Shown: positions 44,966-54,390 of the stretch, in pieces
How the letters are laid out: every line of letters starts with the position of its first letter
How positions within the stretch are numbered: the stretch's first letter is position 1
Notes under the pieces: generated by a model
Database searches by the model: none
What the model was told of the DNA's origin: nothing
What the model saw: only the letters and a program-made list of their open reading frames with translations
From: Spirosoma radiotolerans
GTDB lineage: Bacteria > Bacteroidota > Bacteroidia > Cytophagales > Spirosomataceae
Assembly: GCF_000974425.1 (NCBI RefSeq)
Contig: NZ_CP010429.1
Span: forward strand, 186,001 to 250,000
Direction of reading: 5' to 3'
DNA: 64,000 nucleotides
Translations under genes and position numbers: made by a program

Positions 44966-45847
44966 TCATTTTAAGTAGCCCAATGTGTCTGCAAGGTCAA
45001 ATTCAGGACTAGCTTTGAGTAGATGTTTCAAAATATACAGATGGGTATTGCCATACAACACCAGGATACGGTCCGATGGGCTAGTTACTAGCCGCTGTAT
45101 ATTTGAGTAAATACGGAGGTTTCGATTATAGTACCGGGAGATGAATTGATCGGCGCCAATCGGTTCTCGGTTGGTCCCCTTCTTTGTGGTGATCAGCCAC
45201 CGTCCAATGCTACGCGCCTGGGTGTCCTCTTCGTTCAAAAAGCGCAAATAGTCGCCCACCGTTGACTGATATTTTAAAGAATCCTGCAGTTTCGAATAGG
45301 TAGTGTACTGCTTGTCCCAATAGATGAAGGTAGTATCGGATTGGCGTTCGTATTTGGTAAACATAGTCAAGGAGTCCGCCGGACTGAAGCGAATACGAAA
45401 AGGCTGAGCATCAATAGGGAAAAGCTCGCTATGGCCTAACCGTTCGGCGAGTTTGAAACCGATTTGATAGAGTTCATCATCAACCCTGACTAGCTTATCC
45501 CCCTGAAATTTCCCCTTTCGGTAGGCGCTATAAACAGAGTCTATGTAATTCTTTGAGTTTGGCGATGCCTCAATGGCAATTTTCGTGGGTTTGAAGCGGG
45601 CAATCTGGTTGATGACTTCCTCCACCTGGGCTTGCCGGGTTGGGCTCAGGATATTTACCCGCAGATCAGCTGGCGTGGTGTTGGCATCAACTTGTTCCCC
45701 AGCAAAATGAAATGTACCAAGCAGCAATACCTGGGGCTTGGGAGAAGCCTGCTTAAATAAGGCGTCAATCTGTTTGCGGAAGGGAGTGGTTTGGGCCAGG
45801 GTTGAATGAGTCAACAGAAACGCTACCAGCAAGTAGACTAATCTCAT
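44966..45847 (-). CDS. Exported DUF5694 protein (TraB/ChaN-like)
   Basis: 293 residues from ATG 45847; the frame is open 16 codons further, but MRLVYLLVAFLLTHSTLAQ is a good signal peptide. The mature part begins with VLLLGTFHFAGE, the GTxHF motif of the TraB/ChaN/TIKI-like superfamily (predicted haem or metal-binding hydrolases), then TKIAIEASP and the distal RILVLYGNTHLYILKHLL with the second GxxH. That matches DUF5694. Activity for the group is unproven. Confidence 0.85.
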   Translation of the reverse strand: MRLVYLLVAFLLTHSTLAQTTPFRKQIDALFKQASPKPQVLLLGTFHFAGEQVDANTTPADLRVNILSPTRQAQVEEVINQIARFKPTKIAIEASPNSKNYIDSVYSAYRKGKFQGDKLVRVDDELYQIGFKLAERLGHSELFPIDAQPFRIRFSPADSLTMFTKYERQSDTTFIYWDKQYTTYSKLQDSLKYQSTVGDYLRFLNEEDTQARSIGRWLITTKKGTNREPIGADQFISRYYNRNLRIYSNIQRLVTSPSDRILVLYGNTHLYILKHLLKASPEFDLADTLGYLK

Positions 45848-46148
45848 AATAGCTATTGATATTGATACGAGACAAGGACGCTGTTTAGGGCGCAACGTTG
45901 CTTGCCGCGGAGCCTATACTCTACGCTGGGTTTAGGAAAGCGACATACTTCTGGAAAAACAATTCTTGATGGAGGGCTTACCTCCGCGATTTCTTATAAA
46001 AACGCTCTTACCTGCAACAAAGTCGATTCCTCGGTTCTTAAATAGGGCGTTTCGAGAGGCAAGATGATAGGAAGCTACTCAAGGAGACCGGTAGCTAATT
46101 CATTAAACAAAAAAGTTTAACATAGGGTCTTGGTCTTCTATTTTTTAG
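45848..46148. other. Divergent intergenic region with repeat-family copies
   Basis: Contains AAATAGGGCGTTTCGAGAG at 46040-46058, with one base different from 62428-62446 (AAATAGGGCGTCTCGAGAG). Nearby is AAAACGCTCTT at about 45999, one base off the AAAACGCTCC motif. No gene. Confidence 0.5.
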
Positions 46149-46177
46149 TTACTAAGAAGCACCCGGCTTCTTAGTAA
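46149..46177 (+). promoter_or_regulatory. Hairpin directly abutting the start codon of the hybrid kinase
   Basis: TTACTAAGAAGC (46149-46160) pairs perfectly with GCTTCTTAGTAA (46166-46177) around an ACCCG loop. The next base, 46178, is the A of the ATG. If transcribed, the stem would cover the ribosome-landing zone. Alternatively it is a 29-bp protein operator. Confidence 0.7.
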
Positions 46178-49100
46178 ATGAACAACATTCCACCAAAGGC
46201 TTCATCTTCCTCAAACGGTGACCAACGGTTCGACGAACTACTTGAGACTCAGAAGCTGCTCAGAGCGACACTGGACGCTTCTATGGATATGATTCAGGTC
46301 TTCCAGGCTATTCGTAATGAGCAGGGCGACATTGTTGATTTCACCTGGATACTCAATAATTATGCGGCCGAAAAAATTTATGGCGATGTGTTGGGCAAAA
46401 GCCTGTTGCAACGCCAACCGGGTGTGGTGGAAGAAGGCATTTTTGACGCCTTTAAACACGTGGTGGAAACCGGCCGGCCTCAGCAGTATGAAAAGCAGTA
46501 TGTGCACGAGCAGTTTGATGGCTGGTTTCATCAATCATTAGTGAAGTTGAATGATGGGGTGGCCACCACAACGGCCGATATCACCTCCCGCAAAAAAGCC
46601 GAACAGCAGCTTCAGCAGAATCAGGCATTGTTGCAGTCGGTGATCGATAGCAGTCTGGATGTGATTCAGGTCTACCAGGCCGTGCGGGATGAGCAGGGGC
46701 AGATCCAGGACTTCTTCTGGGTGATGAACAACCAGAAAGCCGTTATCCAAAATGGTGATGTTATCGGCAAAAGCCTGCTGACACAGAACCCCGGTATAGT
46801 ACCGACGGGCATTTTTGCCCGCATGGTCGAAGTGGCTCAGACCGGCGTCCCCTTCGAGGGGGAACAGTACTATGCCCAGGAGCAGTTTAATGGCTGGTTC
46901 TACCAGGCACTGGTCAAAACCGACGATGGGGTAGCGATGACCACGCGCAATATCACACCCCAGAAGCAAGCCCAAACCGAACTGATTCGGCTCAAGGAAG
47001 AACTAGCCCAAACCGCGACCGATAAATACCTAACCCTTTTTAATTCCATTTACCAGGGGTTTGCTCTCTGTCAGCTGATTCGGGACTCAAAGGGCCAGGG
47101 TGTAGACTACCGTATTCTGGAACTCAATCCCGCCTTTGAGAAGCAAACCGGCATCAGCCTGCAAAGCCAGTTGGGGCGCACGGCCCGGGAAGCGTTTCCG
47201 ACACTTGATTGGTGGTGGAGTGAAACCTACACGAGACTGGTGGATAGCCGGGAGCCAATGTCCTTCGAACACTATTTCAGGGAGGTTGAGCGCTGGTACG
47301 AAATCGGGGCCTACCCCATGCAGGGCGACCAGTTTGCCGTTTTATACAATGACATCACCGACCGCAGGAACACTGAGCAGCAGCAGGCGTTCCTGCTCAA
47401 GTTCTCCGACACGCTGCGAACAGAGACAACAGCCGATGCCGTTGCGAAGCGGGCTATCCAACTGCTCATCGAGCAACTTGGACTCGACCGTAGTTACATT
47501 GTAACATACTATATAGACGAAGACCGGGCCGACCTGGACTATCAGATCGGCAACGACAGCGTGCCGCCTTTATCCGACCATTTTGTCTTGTCCCACTACC
47601 CTGAAGCGTTTAAAACCATATTTGAAAAGACAGTCGTCATTGAAGACGACTTTGAGCGACAAGGCTTGTCAGACGGAGAGAAGCACAACAGCCAAAAGCT
47701 GGGCATGCGTACCCTGGTAGCCGCGACATTACGCAAAGAGAACAAACCGCTCTGGTCCATGGTCGCCAGCTCGGCCCTGCCTCGCCGGTGGACGAAAGGC
47801 GAGATAGTTTTGGTCGAAGAAGTGGCCGAACGTACCTGGGCAGCTCTGGAACGAGCCAAAGTCGAAGAAGCCCTGCGCGATTCGCAAAAGCGCTTTGAGT
47901 CGATTGCCAATCTGGTGCCCGACCTGCTTTGGGACAGCGAACCGGCTGGGGCCACCACCTGGTACAACCAGCGTTGGCTGGACTATACCGGGCAGCGGTT
48001 CGACCAGGCCATCGGCTGGGGCTGGATAGATGCCATTCACCCCGATGACCGGGCCGCGTCGTTCAGACACTACAACGAGGCCGTGGAAGCTGGCCAGTCG
48101 TTGCAGCAGGCGCACCGGATTCGGCGCCACGACGGCGTGTATCGTTGGTTTGTCGTCAGTGCCTCACCGCTTAAGGATAAGGCCGGTGAGGTGGTCAAGA
48201 TGTATGGTGCAGCCACCGACATTCACGAGAGCAAACTAGCCCAGGAAGCCTTACAGGAATCCGAAAAACGGTTGAGGCTAGCTATCGAAGCCACCGAACT
48301 AGCCACCTGGGAGTGGCACCTGGACACCAACCAAGTATACTGGAACGAACAGCACTTCCGACTCTTTGGCATGGCGCCCCAGCCCAACCCCATCAGCACG
48401 GATGAGTTTATGCGCCACGTTCACCCCCGTGAACAAGTCAGGGTCAGCCAACTGCTGGAGCGGGCCATTGCCGAGCGGGGCGTCTATGATACAGAGTTCT
48501 GCGCCGTGCGGGAGGATGGAACCCAGCGTTGGATAAGCAGCTACGGGCGTATCACCGAAGAGCGCGACGGCCAGCCCATTCGTATGAGTGGAGTAATGTT
48601 CGATGTGGATGAGCGTCGGCGGGTCCAGGACGCCTTACTGGCCAGTGAGCAGAGATTTCGTACCCTTTCCGACGCGGCCCCCGCCCTGATCTGGCAGAAT
48701 GATGAGCAAGGCAATAACCAATTCATCAACCAGCGCTTCATTGAGTTTGTAGGCCTGTCGCCCCAGCAGATTGAAGGGGTTGGCTGGCATTCAATTATCC
48801 ATCCCGACGATCAACAAGATTACATCGCTGATTACTTGAGCGCCGTTCGCGAGCAGCGAGGCTGGCGCAATACGAACCGTCTTCGGCGCGCCGACGGCGA
48901 GTGGCGCTGGTTCGAGAATTACGCCCAGCCGCTCTACGAACCGAATGGCCAATTTGCGGGCCATGTCGGCGCGAGCGTGGATATCACGCAACACCAACAA
49001 CAGCAAGACGCTCTGCTGAAAGCGGACCAGCGCAAAGATGAATTTCTGGCCATGCTGGCTCACGAACTGCGCAATCCCATGTCTACCCTTCGTTCGGGCT

Positions 49101-50125
49101 TACAAATCCTGGAACTCACCACAGGGGAAGATGACATAAGTCGCTCGACGGTAACGATGATGAACCGGCAAACAGACCATCTGGTGCGCATGGTGGATGA
49201 CCTGCTGGACGTGAGCCGTATCAGTCGGGATAAAATTGAGCTTAAACGAGAGCGGGTGAATCTAGTGGATTTGGTGCATCAGGCCGCTGACTCGATGCGT
49301 CCTCTGTATCAAGAGCAGGGAAAGCGCTTGCAAGTTGAACTGCCCCAGGCGCCAGTCTACCTGGAAGGCGATGCGACCCGATTAACGCAAGTGGTGACCA
49401 ATTTGCTAACCAATGGCCTGCGCTATACCGGTGAGCAGGGTCAGGTGTGGCTCAGTCTGACGTCTAATTATAAAGAGGCCATTCTTCAAGTGAGAGACAA
49501 CGGTATTGGTTTAGTGAAGGATCAGCTATCAGCTATTTTTGAACTGTTTGTGCAGGTCGACAACTCGATCGCTCGCTCGAAAGGGGGCTTAGGCCTGGGC
49601 CTAACGTTGGTCAAGCGATTAGTCGAGATGCATGGCGGCCGGGTGGAGGCTCAAAGCGGAGGGTTAGGAAAAGGCAGCCTCTTCACGGTTCATCTACCGA
49701 CACTGCCTGCTGCCGAACCAAAAGCTAAACCTACTCAACCAGATACGGCCTCAACACCATTACACCGTATTTTGATCATTGATGATAACGCGGATGCGGC
49801 TCGGATGCTGGCCATGCTGCTGAAGCTGAAAGGCTATGAAGCCCATAGTCGAACCAGTGGACGAGCCGGTCTCGAAGCTGGTGAGCAGTTACAGCCAGCG
49901 GCTATTCTGCTGGATATTGGTATGCCTGACCTGGATGGGTATGCCACCTGTCAGCTAATCCGGGAGCAGGCCTGGGGTGGAGCGGTAGTGATTGCCTTGA
50001 CGGGTTATGGTCAGCAGGAAGACCGGCAGCGAACCAGGGAAGCGGGCTTCGATGGCCATCTGGTGAAGCCAGTGGATTTTAGGGAACTGCTAAAATTGCT
50101 CACGAACTTGCTCGGCGAAGATTAG
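46178..50125 (+). CDS. Multi-PAS/GAF hybrid sensor histidine kinase
   Basis: 1315 residues with no membrane helix, so cytoplasmic. Domains by eye: PAS-like 1 (about 20-140) and PAS-like 2 (about 147-265), which are tandem duplicates of one another; PAS 3 (280-400); GAF (405-565); PAS 4-6 (570-690, 695-815, 820-945; IHPDDR, HPREQ, IHPDDQ motifs with following PAC); HisKA with phosphoacceptor H962 (AHELRNPM); HATPase (N box NLLTNGLRY, DNGIGL, GGLGLGL); REC with D1246 (ILLDIGMPDLDGY) and LVKPVD. A complete hybrid kinase; the output partner is not adjacent. The C-terminal half is paralogous to the remnant at 26908-27779. Confidence 0.95.
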   Translation: MNNIPPKASSSSNGDQRFDELLETQKLLRATLDASMDMIQVFQAIRNEQGDIVDFTWILNNYAAEKIYGDVLGKSLLQRQPGVVEEGIFDAFKHVVETGRPQQYEKQYVHEQFDGWFHQSLVKLNDGVATTTADITSRKKAEQQLQQNQALLQSVIDSSLDVIQVYQAVRDEQGQIQDFFWVMNNQKAVIQNGDVIGKSLLTQNPGIVPTGIFARMVEVAQTGVPFEGEQYYAQEQFNGWFYQALVKTDDGVAMTTRNITPQKQAQTELIRLKEELAQTATDKYLTLFNSIYQGFALCQLIRDSKGQGVDYRILELNPAFEKQTGISLQSQLGRTAREAFPTLDWWWSETYTRLVDSREPMSFEHYFREVERWYEIGAYPMQGDQFAVLYNDITDRRNTEQQQAFLLKFSDTLRTETTADAVAKRAIQLLIEQLGLDRSYIVTYYIDEDRADLDYQIGNDSVPPLSDHFVLSHYPEAFKTIFEKTVVIEDDFERQGLSDGEKHNSQKLGMRTLVAATLRKENKPLWSMVASSALPRRWTKGEIVLVEEVAERTWAALERAKVEEALRDSQKRFESIANLVPDLLWDSEPAGATTWYNQRWLDYTGQRFDQAIGWGWIDAIHPDDRAASFRHYNEAVEAGQSLQQAHRIRRHDGVYRWFVVSASPLKDKAGEVVKMYGAATDIHESKLAQEALQESEKRLRLAIEATELATWEWHLDTNQVYWNEQHFRLFGMAPQPNPISTDEFMRHVHPREQVRVSQLLERAIAERGVYDTEFCAVREDGTQRWISSYGRITEERDGQPIRMSGVMFDVDERRRVQDALLASEQRFRTLSDAAPALIWQNDEQGNNQFINQRFIEFVGLSPQQIEGVGWHSIIHPDDQQDYIADYLSAVREQRGWRNTNRLRRADGEWRWFENYAQPLYEPNGQFAGHVGASVDITQHQQQQDALLKADQRKDEFLAMLAHELRNPMSTLRSGLQILELTTGEDDISRSTVTMMNRQTDHLVRMVDDLLDVSRISRDKIELKRERVNLVDLVHQAADSMRPLYQEQGKRLQVELPQAPVYLEGDATRLTQVVTNLLTNGLRYTGEQGQVWLSLTSNYKEAILQVRDNGIGLVKDQLSAIFELFVQVDNSIARSKGGLGLGLTLVKRLVEMHGGRVEAQSGGLGKGSLFTVHLPTLPAAEPKAKPTQPDTASTPLHRILIIDDNADAARMLAMLLKLKGYEAHSRTSGRAGLEAGEQLQPAAILLDIGMPDLDGYATCQLIREQAWGGAVVIALTGYGQQEDRQRTREAGFDGHLVKPVDFRELLKLLTNLLGED

Positions 50126-50295
50126 ATCAGAGCTGGATCGGCCTAAGTCATAAATGCTCTTTAAAGCAGAATTGGTTGGCGTAATGCCATTTATGCCGCT
50201 GTATTGACCACTGGCTAAACAGCTTGCCAAAGGTGTTGCAACTACTCGTTTATTCGTGGGAATGATGCAATCTTGATAATAAAGCCTCAACGACT

Positions 50296-50871
50296 ATGCA
50301 ACGAAATAGCTTCCTGAAAGCCGGTTTGGCAACCGCTACCTTTCTGGCCTCCCCTTTCTTGTGGGCTGCGGACACCCTAAAAAACTACCGCGTTGACAAA
50401 GGGTTTAAAGTCGATGCCGGGAAAGACCGATTTAATCATGCCATCTCTCTTTTTGATGGCGATACCTTTATGACGAAGGTATCCACGAAAGACACCAATG
50501 GGGATATGTACGTGTATGAATCCAGTCGTATTAAAGAAGGAGGACCAGCACTTCACACCCATTTTGATCAGGATGAAATGTGGTATGTGCTGGAAGGAGA
50601 ATTTTTAATTAAAGTGGGTGATGTAATCCACCAGGCGAAGGCGGGTGATACGGTGTTTGGCCCGCGAAACGTACCTCATTGTTTTGCCAAGATAGGTTCT
50701 GGTGATGGCCGATTATTGATGACTTTCCAGCCAGCGGGTAAAATGGAAGCGTTTTTCCAAAAGGTAAGCGAAGGTGCGCTCAAGACGATGAGCGAAGCCG
50801 AGCAGGACAAGTTTCGGGAGGATCATGGATTTAAGCGAGTCGGTCCTCCCATCAATCAATTAAAAAAGTAG
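50296..50871 (+). CDS. Exported single-domain cupin
   Basis: 191 residues. The N-terminus MQRNSFLKAGLATATFLASP resembles a Tat-type leader (RxSFLK) but with only one Arg, so Sec or Tat export is uncertain; AWAADT-like cleavage near WAADT. The cupin barrel contains HTHFDQDEMWYVLEGEF (three potential metal ligands) and GPRNVPHCFAK. It is probably a metal-dependent small-molecule enzyme or binding protein; it is 170 bases after the hybrid kinase and may be independent. Confidence 0.82.
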   Translation: MQRNSFLKAGLATATFLASPFLWAADTLKNYRVDKGFKVDAGKDRFNHAISLFDGDTFMTKVSTKDTNGDMYVYESSRIKEGGPALHTHFDQDEMWYVLEGEFLIKVGDVIHQAKAGDTVFGPRNVPHCFAKIGSGDGRLLMTFQPAGKMEAFFQKVSEGALKTMSEAEQDKFREDHGFKRVGPPINQLKK

Positions 50872-51394
50872 CATTGATGGCTAGTAAGGCTCAATAATTG
50901 TACATTATTGACCTCTTTTGCGACCCGCTATGAAGTTCTGTTTTTATGCTAACATATATTTATAGTGCCTTATCAGGAATGTAGTCTATTAGCATGTAAA
51001 AGTTAATGTGCTTTTTATTTCTGCAAACCGCTTAAAACATCTTTCCTACTTTTATAAATAGGCCGTCTAAATCCGACTATACTGATAACTCGTACACGCC
51101 ATAGAAACGTGTCGGCCACTAACTACATAAAACGCCCTGTTTATCAAGAGATAGCCAATAAATACCAGGCAGAAGTTATTTTCGATAGCCACATTATGTA
51201 ATCTCTTTTTGTTAACTCACGCATAGAAAGCGGAGTCTGCGACGCGGTTACTATTCTAGATTTGAGACAAAGCCTTGAGTAATATAAACCTGTCATAGAC
51301 TCCTTCATCGTAGAAAAAAGTAAAATGCCTAGTTAATTCAAGCAGCGTTTAGCCATTTTACTTTTCAAAGACGTATTGTGTAGGTGCCGTTATA
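50872..51394. other. Intergenic, AT-rich, nothing recognised
   Basis: About 520 bases without a gene. It holds AAAACGCCCTGTTT (core 51129-51138), one base off the AAAACGCTCC motif and near the reverse complement of the 46040 repeat. Confidence 0.45.
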
Positions 51395-51586
51395 TTACTC
51401 TTTTGACTTGACTATCTTTATAAGCCAGCTTAATCCTAAAAAACCAATTATGGCACCGGAGTAAGATACAACTATGTTTGTCACACGGCTACCTGATGGG
51501 CTAGCATGGCCTGTTACGAATAGTATTCCTCCGACAAATACGATTAGTAAGGCTACTATAAGGCGAGCAGTTCTTGTAAGCTTCAT
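51395..51586 (-). CDS. Small membrane protein of unknown function
   Basis: 63 residues from ATG 51586 (the frame is open 13 codons further). Two helices (about 8-26 and 39-57) and a basic tail (KIVKSKE). The coding look is weak but the alternating helix pattern MKLTRTARLIVALLIVFVGG supports a real small protein. No family recognised. Confidence 0.4.
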   Translation of the reverse strand: MKLTRTARLIVALLIVFVGGILFVTGHASPSGSRVTNIVVSYSGAIIGFLGLSWLIKIVKSKE

Positions 51587-52153
51587 AAAAGGAGGTGAGA
51601 CGAATTTGTCGCCTAATCTGCTCAATGTTAATCTGACCTTCTATAAAGCATCTACTGAACGGTCAATAAAAGATTAATTTGAAAAATAAACCGCTATATT
51701 TTCTACATCTCTAAAAATGGGTCAATACGTTAAACAATTTCTTGGCTAGCTAGTTTTACTCTTATATTTCGCTCGAAGTAGTCTTAGATGCACTTAAAAC
51801 GCAGCCCTAGGCCTGCACACAGAGTGAAAAGAAAGCCAGGTGACTTCGTGTTGTCTGGCTTTTGCTTTTCCCTACGTAGGGGTTCACTCGCAACTAACAG
51901 GCCTGATCTACGGGTAGGCCCTTACCATAATATCGGCCTTTTCGCTCTCCTTTCTAACATACAGTCCAGCCTGATCTTAGGGATTCTGTAAGGCATATGC
52001 TCAAATAAGACGAAGCGGCTTTGTCTCCTCTTTGTAAACCTAGTTTTATAAGGTATGTAAATCAGTTTCTGCATAGCTAACTACAACATATACCGATCTG
52101 ACTACTTTTTACCCATGATGGATTGAGACCTTTGCATAAACAAATTGACGGGT
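51587..52153. other. Intergenic with an orphan terminator-like hairpin
   Basis: No gene recognised. See the hairpin at 51832-51862. The plus-strand AAAGGAGGTGAG at 51588 resembles a Shine-Dalgarno but no good frame follows. Confidence 0.4.
51832..51862 (+). terminator. Terminator-like hairpin without an upstream gene
   Basis: AAAGCCAG (51832-51839) pairs with CTGGCTTT (51855-51862), followed by TGCTTTTCCC. No rightward gene precedes it, so it may be a relic or end of a short untranslated RNA. Confidence 0.4.
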
Positions 52154-52894
52154 ATGCAAAAGCAAGTTTCAGATAAAGTAATTGCCATTACGGGTGCAGG
52201 AAGCGGCATTGGCAAGGCCATCGCTATAGAGTTGGCTAAGTACGGAGCCAGAGTGGTAATAGGCTCCCGCACCGAAGCGTCATTGACCGAAGTGGCCCAA
52301 CTAATCAAAGACTCGGGTGGTGAAGTAGTGCAGGTGGTAACTGATGTAAAGAAAAAGCAAGACTTGCTTCAGTTGGTTGATGCCGCGGTAAACACCTATG
52401 GTAGGCTGGATGTGATGATCAATAATGCGGGGGTTGCGCACATAAGCCGTATCGATGAACTGGAGGTGGACCAATGGGACGACATGATTGACAGTAACCT
52501 GAAAGGGGTCTTGTATGGCATGGCAGCAGCTATTCCTGTTTTCAAAAAGCAACAGGCCGGTCACATTATCAATATTGTCTCCACCTCGGGCCTGAAGATT
52601 GTGCCAACCCAGGGCGTTTATGCAGGCACCAAAAATGCCGTGCGAACTCTAACCGAAGCATTTAGGCAAGAATCGGATGGGACCATTCGCATCACTGGTA
52701 TATCTCCGGGGTATGTCAAAACAAACCTGGTCAATACCGTGAAAGATGAAGAAAAACGCCAACAGGTGCTACAGGCCATGGAGCGATTAGGGTTAGCGCC
52801 GGTCGCCGTGGCTAATGCCGTTATTTATGCAATCAGTCAGCCCGTGGATATCGAAGTGGGCGACATCGTCATCCGGCCCTCAGCACAAGATTAA
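52154..52894 (+). CDS. Classical SDR oxidoreductase (module C)
   Basis: 246 residues from ATG 52154; a TTG three codons earlier is less likely. Cofactor motif TGAGSGIG, NNAG motif, active-site Ser (STSGLKIV) and YAGTK, with PGYVKTNL after it. The second-strand ending GSRTEASL suggests NADP preference (Arg after the second beta strand). A complete enzyme. It is followed 27 bases on by the AraC regulator. Confidence 0.93.
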   Translation: MQKQVSDKVIAITGAGSGIGKAIAIELAKYGARVVIGSRTEASLTEVAQLIKDSGGEVVQVVTDVKKKQDLLQLVDAAVNTYGRLDVMINNAGVAHISRIDELEVDQWDDMIDSNLKGVLYGMAAAIPVFKKQQAGHIINIVSTSGLKIVPTQGVYAGTKNAVRTLTEAFRQESDGTIRITGISPGYVKTNLVNTVKDEEKRQQVLQAMERLGLAPVAVANAVIYAISQPVDIEVGDIVIRPSAQD

Positions 52895-52921
52895 ATTGGG
52901 AACGATTCCGTTATACCGCAC

Positions 52922-53836
52922 ATGAAAGAAAGTGAAATAACCTACCATTTTAACAGTATCTCTCAACTGATGAAGCATGCGGGACACCCTCCGCCATTGC
53001 ATCCGTTGGTTGCGCTCATCGATTATGGCAAGACTCCGTTTGAGGTTTTAAAGAAGGGGGAGAAAATCATACTTGATTTCTATAAAGTCTCCTTTAAAAA
53101 GAGCTTTAAGGGAAGGGTGAGATACGGGCAACGCTATTATGATTTTGATGAAGGAGGGCTCGCTTTTTTAAAGCCGAACCAGGTTGTTTTTACCCCTGAT
53201 GATGGAAGCAATTATGAAGGCTATGCGTTCTATTTTCATCCCGATTTTATTCGGCACTACCCTTTAGGCAGGGCCATCAACCGATATGGTTTTTTCTCCT
53301 ACGCCGTTGACGAAGCCCTTTTTTTATCAGCTAAGGAAAAAGAAATCATCAGTCATCTGTTTTATGCCATACAAAGCGAGTTAGACACGAATATCGATGC
53401 CTTCAGTCAGGATGTACTGGTATCGCAGATCGAAGTGTTGCTCAACTACAGCCTTCGCTTTTACAATCGCCAGTTTCTAACTCGTAAAACGGTTAATCAC
53501 GATATCATCTCTTCATTGGACAACGTATTGACTCAGTACTTTGAGAAGAGTCAAGGCCAGCAAACCGGTTTACCATCGGTGCAGTACATCAGCTTACAGC
53601 TCAATGTATCCGCTCGTTATCTGAGCGACATGCTGCGTTCGCTAACGGGACAGACCACTCAGCAGTATATTCAACAAGCGGTTATCGAAAGGTCGAAAGA
53701 TTTGTTGAGTACTAGTTCACTCTCCATTGCCGAAATCGCTTATCAGCTTGGCTTTGAGCACCCGCAGTCATTCAGCAAGCTATTTAAAAGCAAGACTAAC
53801 CTCTCTCCCTTAGCATTCAGAGCAACTTTCAACTAA
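52922..53836 (+). CDS. AraC family regulator (module C)
   Basis: 304 residues, paralogous to the regulators at 14821 and 55619. N-terminal sensing part with YYDFDEGGLAFLKPNQ, middle SQDVLVSQIEVLLNYSLRFYNRQF, double HTH (LNVSARYLSDMLRSLTG, IAEIAYQLGFEHPQSFSKLFK) and the same LSPLAFRATFN ending. It starts 27 bases after the SDR stop, so one transcript. Probably senses the enzyme's substrate or product. Confidence 0.93.
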   Translation: MKESEITYHFNSISQLMKHAGHPPPLHPLVALIDYGKTPFEVLKKGEKIILDFYKVSFKKSFKGRVRYGQRYYDFDEGGLAFLKPNQVVFTPDDGSNYEGYAFYFHPDFIRHYPLGRAINRYGFFSYAVDEALFLSAKEKEIISHLFYAIQSELDTNIDAFSQDVLVSQIEVLLNYSLRFYNRQFLTRKTVNHDIISSLDNVLTQYFEKSQGQQTGLPSVQYISLQLNVSARYLSDMLRSLTGQTTQQYIQQAVIERSKDLLSTSSLSIAEIAYQLGFEHPQSFSKLFKSKTNLSPLAFRATFN

Positions 53837-53976
53837 CTCAACCTGAGGCAGACTCGTATAAGGGCTGCACGAGCCATATAACGAACCGGACCATTAGAAG
53901 AAGTTACTGGTTAACCAGAGTCAAGTTAAGTTAAGTTAAAACGTTGCTGAATTCGTTCGTAGCGGCTTGCGCACGT

Positions 53977-54387
53977 TTAGTCGTGAAATTTTAACCCGTC
54001 TAACGCCTTGTCTACTTTCTTATTCTCTCCGTAGATGATGATACCAGCCAGGTCCAGCTCATTAACTCTGTGACGGGCTATTTCCTGCACATTCTCCTGG
54101 CCCGACTTCGTCCCAAAAAGCGGGTTGGTGTAAATGCCGATAGCGAGCTCTCGGTCTCTGGCTCGTTGAAAAGCCCGTTGCAGCTTTTCCGATGTATCGG
54201 CTTTGTAAACCAGAATTGGATGCTTCATAAAAGGTAAGAATTCAACCTGATCCGAAGTAATAAAGGCTTCTCCGTGTGTTTCCGGGAACTGGATAGCGAT
54301 GCTGCTGGCCAAAAACGAAACCACGTTCAATTTTTGCCAGGCCAGTAGATCGTCCTTAATGATAATGGCCACTTTCTGATCGTACAT
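53977..54387 (-). CDS. DUF2000 family protein
   Basis: 136 residues: KVAIIIKDDLLAWQKLNVVSFLASS, IKF-type strands, and HRVNELDLAGIIIYGE. This is the DUF2000 pattern, a peptidyl-tRNA-hydrolase-like fold of unknown function. Its ATG is three bases after the MarR-GNAT stop, so translation is coupled. Confidence 0.85.
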   Translation of the reverse strand: MYDQKVAIIIKDDLLAWQKLNVVSFLASSIAIQFPETHGEAFITSDQVEFLPFMKHPILVYKADTSEKLQRAFQRARDRELAIGIYTNPLFGTKSGQENVQEIARHRVNELDLAGIIIYGENKKVDKALDGLKFHD

Positions 54388-54390
54388 TGC

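Noticed and set aside
51588-51680. Strong Shine-Dalgarno-like AAAGGAGGTGAG on the plus strand
   Set aside because: No reasonable start codon and frame follow; Bacteroidota seldom use such sites; the bases lie over the start of the minus-strand small protein.
53922-53940. AAGTT pentamer repeats
   Set aside because: Three to four copies of a five-base unit in AT-rich intergenic DNA; too short to call a functional repeat.
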